Source of the DNA: Wuchereria bancrofti
Taxonomy: Eukaryota; Nematoda; Chromadorea; Rhabditida; Onchocercidae
Assembly (NCBI GenBank): GCA_005281725.1
Contig: SSBO01000004.1
Coordinates: 1,550,001 to 1,614,000, forward strand
Length of the DNA: 64,000 bases
Direction: 5' to 3'
Position 1 is the stretch's first letter. The number at the start of each line of letters is the position of its first letter. Under the pieces are notes generated by a model. It was not told the DNA's origin, did not search any database, and saw only the letters and a program-made list of their open reading frames with translations. The translations under genes were made by a program, and so were the position numbers. This document shows positions 23,501 to 33,159 of this stretch, one piece after another.

Positions 23501-25062
23501 ACATAAACAATCAACAGATTGAGGTTCGCAACACAAGGGAGGGGGGTTTTGCAAACCTTTCAAGTACAAACTTCTCCATCTCCCATTGGGACTTTACGAT
23601 GACAATGACAATCGCCTAAAGCCCTCGGACAAATGCCTCTAAGACAGCATTGGTTAGGTACGGTAAGGTGCAATAACTGCACCCCCGCATTGTACAAACT
23701 CAGACTCGTCATCTTGTATTTCTTCACAGGGCTCTGAAGAGACGAACTGGCGAACTATGGCGCACCACGACGCTTCTAGACCAATACACCAACATCACCC
23801 CCCAATTCCCAATTATCCATAAACCAAATTTGGATTGACAACACAGTTTTGATATACAGATATTTATCCGACCTTTGTGCAAGAGCTTAAGTCGACTGTG
23901 TGTAAGGAATTTGACTTTATCAGCGATAAACCATTTGATGTAAGCTTCTTCAAAGCTCTAAATTCTAATTTCTCGATTTTTCGTTGTCCACTTGTTATTG
24001 CTCGAATACCCTAAAATGAAATTCGTGGACAGTTTCCGATTGTTGCGAGCAAAATGCTTTTTCGAGATCTTCTGCTTCCCTCTCTCTTCGTCCATCTATC
24101 TTCTAGGTCTTTCATCTACAAATGTAACTAAATGTTGAAATTGAAATCCATCAAACTGAGATGTAACAAATTTTGAAGTTTACAGATAATTTTCAAATAA
24201 TATCATTCCTGTTAATTTTCAGATAGTATCATTCCTATAACACTAATTATGCATAACATGAGTAGATAATACCATTCCTATGAAAATTCACTAAATTAAA
24301 ACTTGAAATAAACTTCGAGAAAATAGAGTCGTTAACTTATCAGTGATGTTTTGACAAAAAATGATTGCAATTTGTTGAAGTGCACGATTATGAGCCGCAA
24401 TGGCTTCCAGAACACTGTCAGTCACTTGATCGCTCAGATAAAAACGTAATTCCGTAAGATTTCTTCCAAATGAAGGTGATGATACAAGTTGAGCGCATTC
24501 TGATAGAAATAACTGAAAATGAGATTTGATTCATATGAAATGATTTAATCAGGATTTAAGAATATATATATATAAATCACTAATATATTCTTTGAATCGA
24601 AAAGTAGTGTAGTGATTACTGTCCTCCTTTCTCTAATCTAATGATAAAAACAACTTGTTTTCTAATAAAACAAACTGTTGTTCAAATCACTCAATTTTTC
24701 AGATTGTTCAAACTATCATTACAATCAGTTTTTATGTAGTGCGACAAAATCGCGGATACAAGTATTCTGAGGCTTATCATGTTGAGTTTTTTGAAGAGGT
24801 ACAAATATACTTAAATCCATGGTCTATATTCATCTTATAACTCCTGGAACATATTTTTGAACATTTCCATTTTTCTATGGATAAAATGTCCAGGGATTGA
24901 AATTTTTAATAATTACAACTGGGCATAATGTAATACCTGGTCATGTGAGCTAAAGAATTCGAGCAAACGTTGCTTGCAAGATGTTGGTAAATCACCTAGA
25001 TATCCATATAAGTTATGCTGGCATGTAGCTGCCAAACAAATATTGAACAATGATTTAACCAT
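20590..25062 (-). CDS. Leucine-rich-repeat protein, AMN1/FBXL or ZYG-11-like
   Basis: Nine minus-strand exons: 25062-24937, 24512-24303, 24010-23873, 22910-22838, 22562-22402, 21834-21711, 21537-21431, 21151-21015, 20776-20590. They total 1263 bases, giving 420 residues with consistent phase. The protein is a series of cysteine-type leucine-rich repeats: LTELRFYLSDQVTDSVLEAI, LIKSNSLHTVDLSSCTKV, CLPNLSHLALDVKHINNKLL, CMGLKNINLNGCRYVTDKGL and CPDLEWISHADFSGRPKFSD. Such repeats form curved solenoids, typically in substrate receptors of ubiquitin ligases. The start is the ATG at 25062; the N-terminus (SLFNICLAATC, then LPTSCKQRLLEFF) is not a clear F-box and recalls the N-terminal box of ZYG-11/ZER-1 Cullin-2 adaptors, which is inference. 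The exon 2 donor is uncertain: a donor at 24337 looks natural but breaks phase, so 24303 was used. Confidence 0.8.
23088..23240 (+). CDS. Candidate 50-residue ORF inside an LRR-gene intron
   Basis: An ATG-initiated plus-strand frame of 50 codons lies in the intron between LRR exons 3 and 4, on the opposite strand. Its composition is polar and protein-like (for example PTPKQIIFLRDSVRYHKVLD and FVSEIQSAAQKQQLKD). AATAAA occurs about 50 bases after the stop. I recognise no family, and chance is possible in this AT-rich DNA. Confidence 0.25.
   Translation: MDRLHLVKNPTPKQIIFLRDSVRYHKVLDHLDLNFVSEIQSAAQKQQLKD
23530..23830 (-). other. GC-richer island with cysteine-rich frames, possible gene fragment
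   Basis: Within the LRR intron this segment is visibly richer in G+C than its surroundings. On the minus strand one frame reads NQCCLRGICPRALGDCHCHR, continuing to another Cys, which resembles a small secreted disulphide-rich module. An adjacent frame reads EEIQDDESEFVQCGGAVIAP and then hits a stop. The two frames do not join by an obvious splice. It may be a decayed duplicate of another gene or an unannotated exon pair; no family was identified. Confidence 0.35.
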
Positions 25063-26129
25063 TTTGAATCGGGAAGAGCTATTAGTATTACGCACGTGGC
25101 GTTGCTAGTTGACCTTGCTTCAAGATCTGCTGTTATTGTTTACGTCACTTTGTTGTTTATGCTGTAAATCATCTTAAATTGCTAGATGATAAATTTTCGA
25201 ATTCTCATCTCATTCCTTTTTCTTTCAAATCATACGTGCAGAAAATGAAAGAGAGCAAAGGGTACTTTGATACTCTATGAAATTGATAAAAATGGGATAA
25301 ATGATTTCAGGTCTTATCTATCATGATAGCAAACAACAGAGAAGCTTTTTGGTTAACTAGCATGAACAAAAGCAACTAGATGAATGCGAATGTTGTGAAG
25401 TGCACGAAAACTATGATGGAAGTAGAAATATTTGAAGGAGGGGAAAAAAAACCTTTTTGAAAATGAAAGGATAATATGGCGTCAAATTTTATCGAATAGA
25501 TTATACAAAAGACAATCATAAATTTGGACAAATAAAATAGAAAGAAAAAGCAGAGCGGTAACTAGAAATGTTAGGGAGAGGGTGATTTGCTTAACATATT
25601 TTTGCTGAATAACAACCCCGTAGGAACAACAGTTTATGTCTCAGATATATAGAGGATTGGTGCGATTTGTTGAAATTAGCACATTATTTAATATATTAAT
25701 CTAAGATAGCGTGGATATTGTTTCATTCACTCACTCACGGGAATAAATGCCTTAAGAGAATAGAGCCAACTGTGATTAGTACACTTGCAAAGTTGTGAAA
25801 AAAGAAGCACAACACAATAACTGGGAATGTTTGCCAGAATATAATAAGAGAGTAAAAAAGAAGCCAAGATCCTAAGAGATATTGTAAGTTGGTTTGGCAT
25901 ACGACTGATGTTTATTGTGCTTCAAAGCTTATCAGTGATAGAAAAGGAATGAAGAGAGGAAGAAATAGGATGGAACTGCTTAATTTAACAAAAAAAAAAA
26001 AACACTGATTGGTGATATTAATCATATCATCATTTATATTTCTTTTATTGATTATCAGTGATTCTTTTCCCAAATGAATACTTTTGTTTTATTTTACTTA
26101 ATTGAAATAATAAGGAACAAAGAGTGGTT

Positions 26130-26209
26130 TTTTTTTTGTAACAGTAACTTAACAACATTATTCTTACTGGTTTTTTGTAACAGTAAGTTACTTAACAACA
26201 TTATTCTTA
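26130..26209. repeat. Direct repeat, two copies of about 38 bases
   Basis: Two adjacent copies share TTTTTTGTAACAGTAA followed by CTTAACAACATTATTCTTA. The second copy carries an extra GTTA between the two blocks. It looks like a local tandem duplication upstream of the MYST gene. Confidence 0.75.
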
Positions 26210-27000
26210 ATATTTTAACCATAAAAAATGAAGAATTTTAAAAATCTGCTGGCATCGCGGATACTATATTGTTCAAAATGAGAAATACCTAAGCTAAGGA
26301 ACTTCGTTGCAGCAAAAACTCGATGAAGCTAAGGTTCAGAGCAGAAGCAGCAGTAGAAGTAGCAGAGGCGGCTTAATGCTTATTATTATTTCAGTTGGAC
26401 ATTTGTGCTGAGCTCGTCAACATCTGTTAAAGAGATAAGTGATCAGTGTGTTAAAATATCAGTCAGTGAATATCACATCCATCACAGATTACTCTTCCAT
26501 TTCAATGTCTCTACTATCTGTCCTCCCTGACAAGTTTCTTCTCAATGTCTACGTTCACATACATTCATTTAATGTAAAAATTACGCTGCAATGGGCGAAA
26601 TCTTTCATGAAATGGGTGATTGTGAGTAGTACTTAAATTTTTGTTAAGTGTGGACATTTTGTGGAGGAAATGTACGTGGTTGTGAAATGTAATGGATGAA
26701 GCACACTGTTGTAATGTTTCACGTGTAAAAAGAGATGCAGTTACGTGATTCGTGAAATGACTGGAATGATGGACGAAATGTATTGAGTGAATGATTTCAA
26801 GAGAGAGACAGGGATATGAGAGTAAATCCGTGTGTAGTTATGATTTACTATATACCACAAAAAGCTGAGAATTTCGGCTCTATTTCTGGCGCATTTCTCT
26901 GTACTGCTTGGTGTTTTAATCTCTGAGCGCAACGCAAGATGTTTGATTCACATTAGTACCAGCATCACGTAAAATCACATTAGTATCATCATTCAAAATT

Positions 27001-27012
27001 TGTATTGTAGAA
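27001..27012 (+). promoter_or_regulatory. Probable spliced-leader trans-splice acceptor
   Basis: A TTGTAG acceptor lies two bases before the initiating ATG of the MYST gene (TTGTAG|AAATG). In nematodes an acceptor immediately upstream of the start codon, with no matching donor nearby, usually marks addition of a spliced leader. Trans-splicing itself is inferred. Confidence 0.5.
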
Positions 27013-30000
27013 ATGAAGACTCGAAAGAAGACATCTGAAGCTACGAAAGCATCAAGAAAAAGACAGCAGCAAATAACTTTTGGAAATGGGAAGGTGAAAG
27101 CTTTGTCTACTCAGACTGCTTCATGTTCGAGAACAATCGGAAACGGCGATAGTAGGAGCAGAAGGTAATTTAAGCTTACTTAAGTAATATGAATTGAATT
27201 TGCACGTGTTCAGCCTTATCAAAGTGGGATGGAATATTCGATGGAAAACCCTGTTAACAGCTGTACTAACAAATGGGTTTAGTTAAGCTGAAATTAAGTA
27301 GTTAAAATTTAAGTCATTAACAAATTAATACTATTACATTATAATATTATGAGATATGATCACTTCATTCTTTCATCTAATTTTCTACACTTATAACGTA
27401 CTTTCATTGCAGTTCATACCATTGTTTAGTTTATACCGTGATTTTTTAGCTTTTTTCCTGTTTTCGTATAGTACATCTTTGCATGTGCTATATTTTTTTA
27501 TCATTCAGGATTGTAGCAGCGAAGAAAACTCGATTTAATTCACAAATTTCTGCTGACTCACCTGTCGTTGTAAGAAAGAGCGAAAAGATTTCGGCAAAGA
27601 TCAGGAAATACAAGCAGCAAAAAGGCTCCTCCACTTATTCTCCAATCAAAACTAGAGGATTATATAAAAGGCAGTGTGTGGTTGAATTTTATTTTAGATA
27701 TTTGAATTCCTTGGTTGTGATTCAGCGATTAGACTGGTCTCATGAATTACAGTCAGTTCGCCATAATGCTTTTGCAAATGTAATGCTGACTTAAAGGAAT
27801 GATATTTTCTAATTTATTTCAGGTCACGAGGAACAGACCGCTGTCGATTATGTAAAATAAGTGCTGGTGGTTTCGTGACATGTTCTGTTTGTGAAAATAA
27901 GTGTAAATTCTTTTCAGTCAAATATCTTTTAATATAATCATCTCACGTGAGAGTCTCCGTATTGAGTGCCTTTTCCATCATTCTGAGTACATGAGTTTTT
28001 AATGCTCTGAATCATATAAACGTGTAAAATAAAGCTAAATAAATACAAATACATTATTCTTTTAATCAAGACTTATTTTTGGCCTATGGTCATTATGTCC
28101 GTAGCTTTCTGTCCTTGTGAAGATCTAGTGTGTAAATCTAATATTTATGCCGGTCAGATATTCAAGTTTTTAGTCAATATGCAGGTCAATATGATTTTTC
28201 AGATCACTTAGAATGTTTGGGATATGCACCAGAATCTATACGTCTAGTGTCAGAAAAACGATGCTGCACATGGCTTTGTCCGACATGTATATACTGCTAC
28301 AGTTGCAATGAGTTTATATATGATGTGAGTTTTTATGATTGAGGATGTTCCTCTCTAATAAGAATTTTTTGTATTGAAGGTTTTGGAACGAACATGGTGC
28401 GTCACACTGTAGAACAATGTAGACTAGTAGTGCCTTTATTCATAGCCTGTGTTTTGCTTTGTTTAAAAGTTTTGAAGTTTCCCCTTTTATCTAAAATTCA
28501 TTATAAAATATCTTGTGTTGAGACTTTCTTGTTCCTCTTAATTTTACCGCTAAAAAAAAATCTAATTTTGATGCATTTATCAAAATTGAAGCAGATTATG
28601 TAGCTGTTACGATTTCAGCCGGAAAATGTGCAGTGTTTTGCATGTGATACAGCTTTTCACGGAACGTGTAGACCACCTTCTGGAGCATGGATAAATCCGA
28701 AGGATCCGCTTTCAAGTTGGTTCTGTTCAAAATGCAAACATCTTTTGGACATAGAAAATAGGTCAGTTTATAAGTATTTTTAAAAAAAATTGTTTATGCT
28801 GTGCAGCTTTTAAACAGTAAAATAAAAAGTTAGTAAGGTTTTCAAAATTTAAACAGATCTCGATTCATTTTCAAGTTTATTGTTTAGCTTATGCAAAAGA
28901 GTTGGTCTTTCAAACACTGTGCTGGTTGCCTTTTGAATCATTTTTGATAAGCAGAGGATTAGGACTGTTTTTCAGATTTCGAGGGAGAAAAAGAAAACTT
29001 GGAAGACGATAAATAGCTGATAGGTCTTCCAATAACTAAATAACTGATAGATCGATTAAAACTAATGCTGATGATTTTCGAAGGAACACTGACAAACTTT
29101 TGGTTTTTTCAGTGAATCGTCGGTTAGCTCTTTTTCATCGAGTAGTTCCCTGCAAGGAAATGGATCAACAGGGAAGAAGTCATATTCCTGGCATTTAAAA
29201 CGTGATTGCACAACAGCTTATCTCTGGAAAGCTAGGTTACAAGCCGAGCGAGATGCTGTATGTGTCTTTCATTATGCTTCTTCACAGCGTATTGTATTAT
29301 AATATTTTTGTAGTGGTAGTTTCCTAGTGATAAGTTGTTAATTTTTACTAAGATTAAATGATTGAGAAATGATATTAATTTTTGCTGTAAATTTATTCTT
29401 TTAGCGAAGCAAATATTGTTTACGCATGGATTTCTAGGTAAACGATCAGTTGAAAGATTCCTGTCGTCAATATTTGGAGGAGAAACAACAAAAAGAAAAA
29501 AATCAAGTGAAGCGACAAATTGAAAGAGAGGATTTTTCACTGAAGAAAAAAATTACTGTAAAAAACGCGAAGGTTTTTTTCGCTTTTTTTTCTTTGCTTT
29601 TTTGGATCTTTACCATTGTTTGCCTTAAAATATTGATCATATCATCTTGTTCAGTTTTCCAATTTTTTTGTATTGATATATATATGTATATATCAAGTTC
29701 CTGGAACATCTTTTTTGGTTAAATTTCATTGTTTTTCAAATAAATTGCTGTACATTGAAAGGCGACTGAAAGCTTCGAACTAAATTTGCTTAGACGGCAT
29801 TATTGAGAATATTTTCATTTCTCATAAATAGAAAAAGTTGTAGTTGTTTAGAAAGTAAAACGGAGCGATTCGGAAAATGAATCGGCTAAGAATATCAATA
29901 TTGTCGATGGCATTAAAATTTCTGTTCACGCAAAACGAGATACTTCTGAGCAGTTAACAGAAGCTGAAAAACATCGAGTAATGAAGGACAGTTCAACTGC

Positions 30001-32349
30001 TTTTGACTATAATTTGTAAGTCCTACATCTTGCATTTTATTTGCTTGTATTTTACGATGTACAGTTGATACATTTTGAAGTTAACGACGAAGCTCTATAG
30101 GTTGCATCTTTTTAAAAAAGTGGAATAAAGTTAATTAATTCTAACTAATATCCAGTAGGAAGAAAAATGATTGCAACGATATTCGGACATATATGGTTGA
30201 TCAGCTTTTATTTTTTTTTTTTTTTGAACTTTTTTCTATTAGATAGAAATTTGAGTTCTTAATATGTTTTCAACATTCTTTGTAACACTGTAGAATATAA
30301 TTCATTATTACAGGTACACAACTGCTAAAAGAGAATTCCTGGTATTTCAACCATCGGAAGAAAATGCTGATGAAGAACGACCACCTCAAACACAGTGGGT
30401 CCACTTGGGTTCCGAACGTTTGCTGGTAATGTACCCATCACCTTACCCAAAACGTATCGCACAAGCATCCAGTGTTTACTTATGTCGATTCTGTCTCGTA
30501 GCTCTTGAAGATTCTACGTTATACGAAATACATGCGGTACTTATGCATTCATTCTTTGTAAATTTATCTAATATTTGTTTGATGCCGTATATTACTGACG
30601 TAAGAGTAGGTTCACGCAGCTTAAATATCTTTTTACGAATATTCCAAGTTTTTGCATTTTATGTTTTATCGTATTTTCTGCTTTTATGAATTGATGAAAT
30701 GTTCCTTTTAAGGCCTATTGTGAGTGGAAACATCCGCCGGGGAATGAAATTTATCGGGATGATAGACTATCATTTTGGGAGATCGACGGCATTGATGAAA
30801 TTGTTTGTCCACTATTGTTAATTTAGTAAAAACATTAAAGAGAATTTCTCAGAATTGCTCAGTTACCTTTTGCAGACCTAAATTTTTTAGAAATGGAAGT
30901 TTTGGAAAAAAAATAGAAATAAATTAATTTTTACATAGTTTTGAAACGTCGAGCGTCATTTCATATCTAGCGTCATTTCATATCTTACTTACTACATTTG
31001 TACATGGAGTACTTTGCATAAAGCTAATGATTATGTTAAACACCTAACAATTTATTCATACTGTAGAAGTTATAATGATTGTTTTCAAATTTTTGATGCT
31101 ATTTTAGGCGTACTGCCGAAGGCTGTGTTTGCTTTCCAAGTTGTTTCTGTTTTCAAAAACTCTTCACCATGAGGTGGAAACGTTCTTGTTCTATATCTTG
31201 ACGGAATATACAGCGGAAGGTTATGTGCTTCTGGGCTATTTTTCGAAGGTATATTTTCAGCGTTATTTTTGATTTCATTGTAAAAGTCAGATAAGTAATC
31301 CTTGTTTATTCCAAAATGTGTTGTTTTATTCAAGGAAAAGAATCCGAGCAAAAACAATAACTTGAGCTGTTTATTGACTCTTCCATCATCACAGCGAACT
31401 GGATATGGCAAATTCCTCATCGATCTCAGTAAATTTCTTTCTCTTTTCACATATCTCAATGAGGAGTGAATTTGATACTAGTGAAAGTTTTCATTCTTTT
31501 ATCTACGTTATAATTTTCTTCCTTGAAATCTTTTTTAGGTTACAAACTTTCTTTGCGAGAGCGGAAAATTGGTGGACCTGAGCATCCACTTTCTGATATG
31601 GGTTTAATCACATATCGAAGTTATTGGAAAGCAGTGATCATATGCTACATTCGAAAGCGACGGTCGATGAAATCTCTCTCCATCAAAGGCATGAAATTTA
31701 GCTTTTTGAACATCCAAGCAATATTAGTATGATTTCTAAAGCAGTAATCATTTACTTTGTGATGAGCACTACAAATTAAAAATATTTTGGTAATGTATTT
31801 TTTCTTTTTAATTTTAAAATGGGGACTCAATTTTTTTTAGAAATGAGCAACGAAACTGGTATACATTCATCAGATATCATTAGTACAATGCTTGAAAATA
31901 AAATGTTGAAATATCGCGATGGGAACTACTTGATTAATAAAGTAAGTTCTTTGTTATAGTGCACAACTTAGGATGATTGTTAGTATTTTGCAAGATCACT
32001 TCATTTAGATGAACTCTTCTCTTTATCGTGATGCACACATTGTACACATCAAGCTTTGAAAGTTTATTTTGTTTGCTATTGTTTTCATTGTTCTGAAATT
32101 AAGATAATATTTTGAACTCAATTAAGTAATTAGAACGATGTTTCATTTCTTCAAAATACTTGATTAATGCATTTTTCTTTAATCGCTTAATTTATTTATA
32201 AGCACAGTAACTACCTGTTTTAGAAGAAAGCATTTGCTACTCCACTGCGTATGTTTCGTCGTCGAGTTGTGCATGATGCGAAACTTATTTGGGAACCTGA
32301 ATTCGATGTCGATGATGCGTTTAAAAAGATGGGCACATATGTTGATTAG
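27013..32349 (+). CDS. MYST histone acetyltransferase with tandem PHD fingers (KAT6-like)
   Basis: This is a nuclear lysine acetyltransferase. Fifteen exons: 27013-27164, 27509-27673, 27823-27902, 28203-28324, 28619-28761, 29113-29257, 29438-29572, 29852-30015, 30314-30536, 30713-30802, 31108-31248, 31335-31428, 31539-31688, 31841-31941, 32224-32349; 2031 bases, 676 residues. Two PHD-type fingers occupy about residues 113-220 (first pair CRLC, then [43 protein letters not shown]), arranged as in MOZ/MORF. A coiled, charged linker follows. The MYST domain starts near 369 with a C2HC finger (Cys426, Cys429) and carries the autoacetylated lysine (Lys490), the catalytic cysteine (Cys531 in NLSC), the acetyl-CoA loop QRTGYG (539-544) and the catalytic glutamate (Glu566 in GGPEHPLSD). 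Intron 13 starts with GC. Closest families are KAT6A/B and the C. elegans lsy-12 type; it lacks their long C-terminal tail. Confidence 0.95.
30952..30985. repeat. 17-base perfect tandem duplication
   Basis: AGCGTCATTTCATATCT is present twice in immediate succession in MYST intron 10. No function is apparent. Confidence 0.85.
31689..31840 (+). other. GC-AG intron of the MYST gene
   Basis: The exon ends AAAG and the intron begins GCATGA and ends TTTTTTTTAG. This boundary gives [19 protein letters not shown] across the junction, matching the conserved MYST helix, and keeps phase 1. The nearest downstream GT (31730) would put a stop codon at the start of the next exon. Confidence 0.75.
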
Positions 32350-32518
32350 CAGTGAAGGCGGTTTATTCATTACTTATTATTTATCGAAAATCCGAAGTTT
32401 AAACAATTCCAATTGCTATTGTTTTTTACTCGCAGTCAACATTAATCGCTTTATTTTTATTTGTTTAGTAAGATGTACCATCTCATCGTTATCTTTTACT
32501 GCATATTGTAGTGTTCTG

Positions 32519-32524
32519 AATAAA
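32519..32524 (+). promoter_or_regulatory. Polyadenylation signal of the MYST gene
   Basis: AATAAA lies 170 bases after the MYST stop codon and is followed within about 20 bases by a T-rich tract. It is the first such hexamer after the stop. Confidence 0.5.
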
Positions 32525-33150
32525 GATTTGCATCTCTTGCTTTTTTTTTTCTTTTGACATTTATTAGGAAGCATTAACTGGTTATTTTAACCAAAACTAC
32601 TTGAATTCACCAAAAGAAAAAAAAATTAACGATGAGATGCTTGTTTACTTCTGCTTAATTTCTGCGCGTTTCCTAGGACTAAGGCCAGTGACAAATTTTG
32701 AATTCTCAAGGGAAGATTGACATTTCCTTTGCTTTACTGCTTATTTCGCAACATGATTTGAATTTTTAAAGCATGGTCGTTCGGTATTAATATTCAGATT
32801 TTATTCAATTTAATAACAGTAAATATGTCAACAAAAATAAGTTCAAGCGAGAAGGAAACTTGTATAATAGAAAGGCATCTACTTAAAGATGCACACATAT
32901 ACATATACACATGTATATACTTACACATACACAAAAAGATTAAAAGGAAAATAGAGCGTTATTGTACTTCGATATCTAATTCACTGTCAGCGTCATCATT
33001 TTTAAATGTTTTTTTTTTCTTTTCTAGTCCATTTTGGTATAAATTTATCCTCATTTCGTTGGAATTTGAATTATCGAATGGAGCTGTACTGTAATGTTTA
33101 TTACTTCTTGTTTTAAGTGGTTTCAGTTTAATACTTTACGGCTATATATA

Positions 33151-33159
33151 ATACAGAAG
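33151..33159 (+). promoter_or_regulatory. Probable trans-splice acceptor of the FBXW9-like gene
   Basis: ATACAG precedes the start codon by three bases (ATACAG|AAGATG). The gene follows the MYST gene on the same strand with about 800 bases between coding regions, so either an independent promoter or a loosely spaced operon is possible. Confidence 0.45.

Larger units (their letters stand above)
25063..27012. other. Intergenic region between divergent LRR and MYST genes
   Basis: No coding exon was supported. Promoters of both flanking genes are expected here because they are transcribed away from each other. A direct repeat at 26130-26209 is listed separately. Confidence 0.5.

Noticed and set aside
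27660..27680. Second GC donor in the MYST gene (AAAG|GCAGTG)
   Set aside because: A GT donor three bases later (AGGCA|GTGTGT) gives the same phase and a clean join, so a GC donor need not be invoked here.
32884..32940. Possible gene in the CA/TA-rich stretch
   Set aside because: It is a short dinucleotide-rich microsatellite-like run with no splice context.
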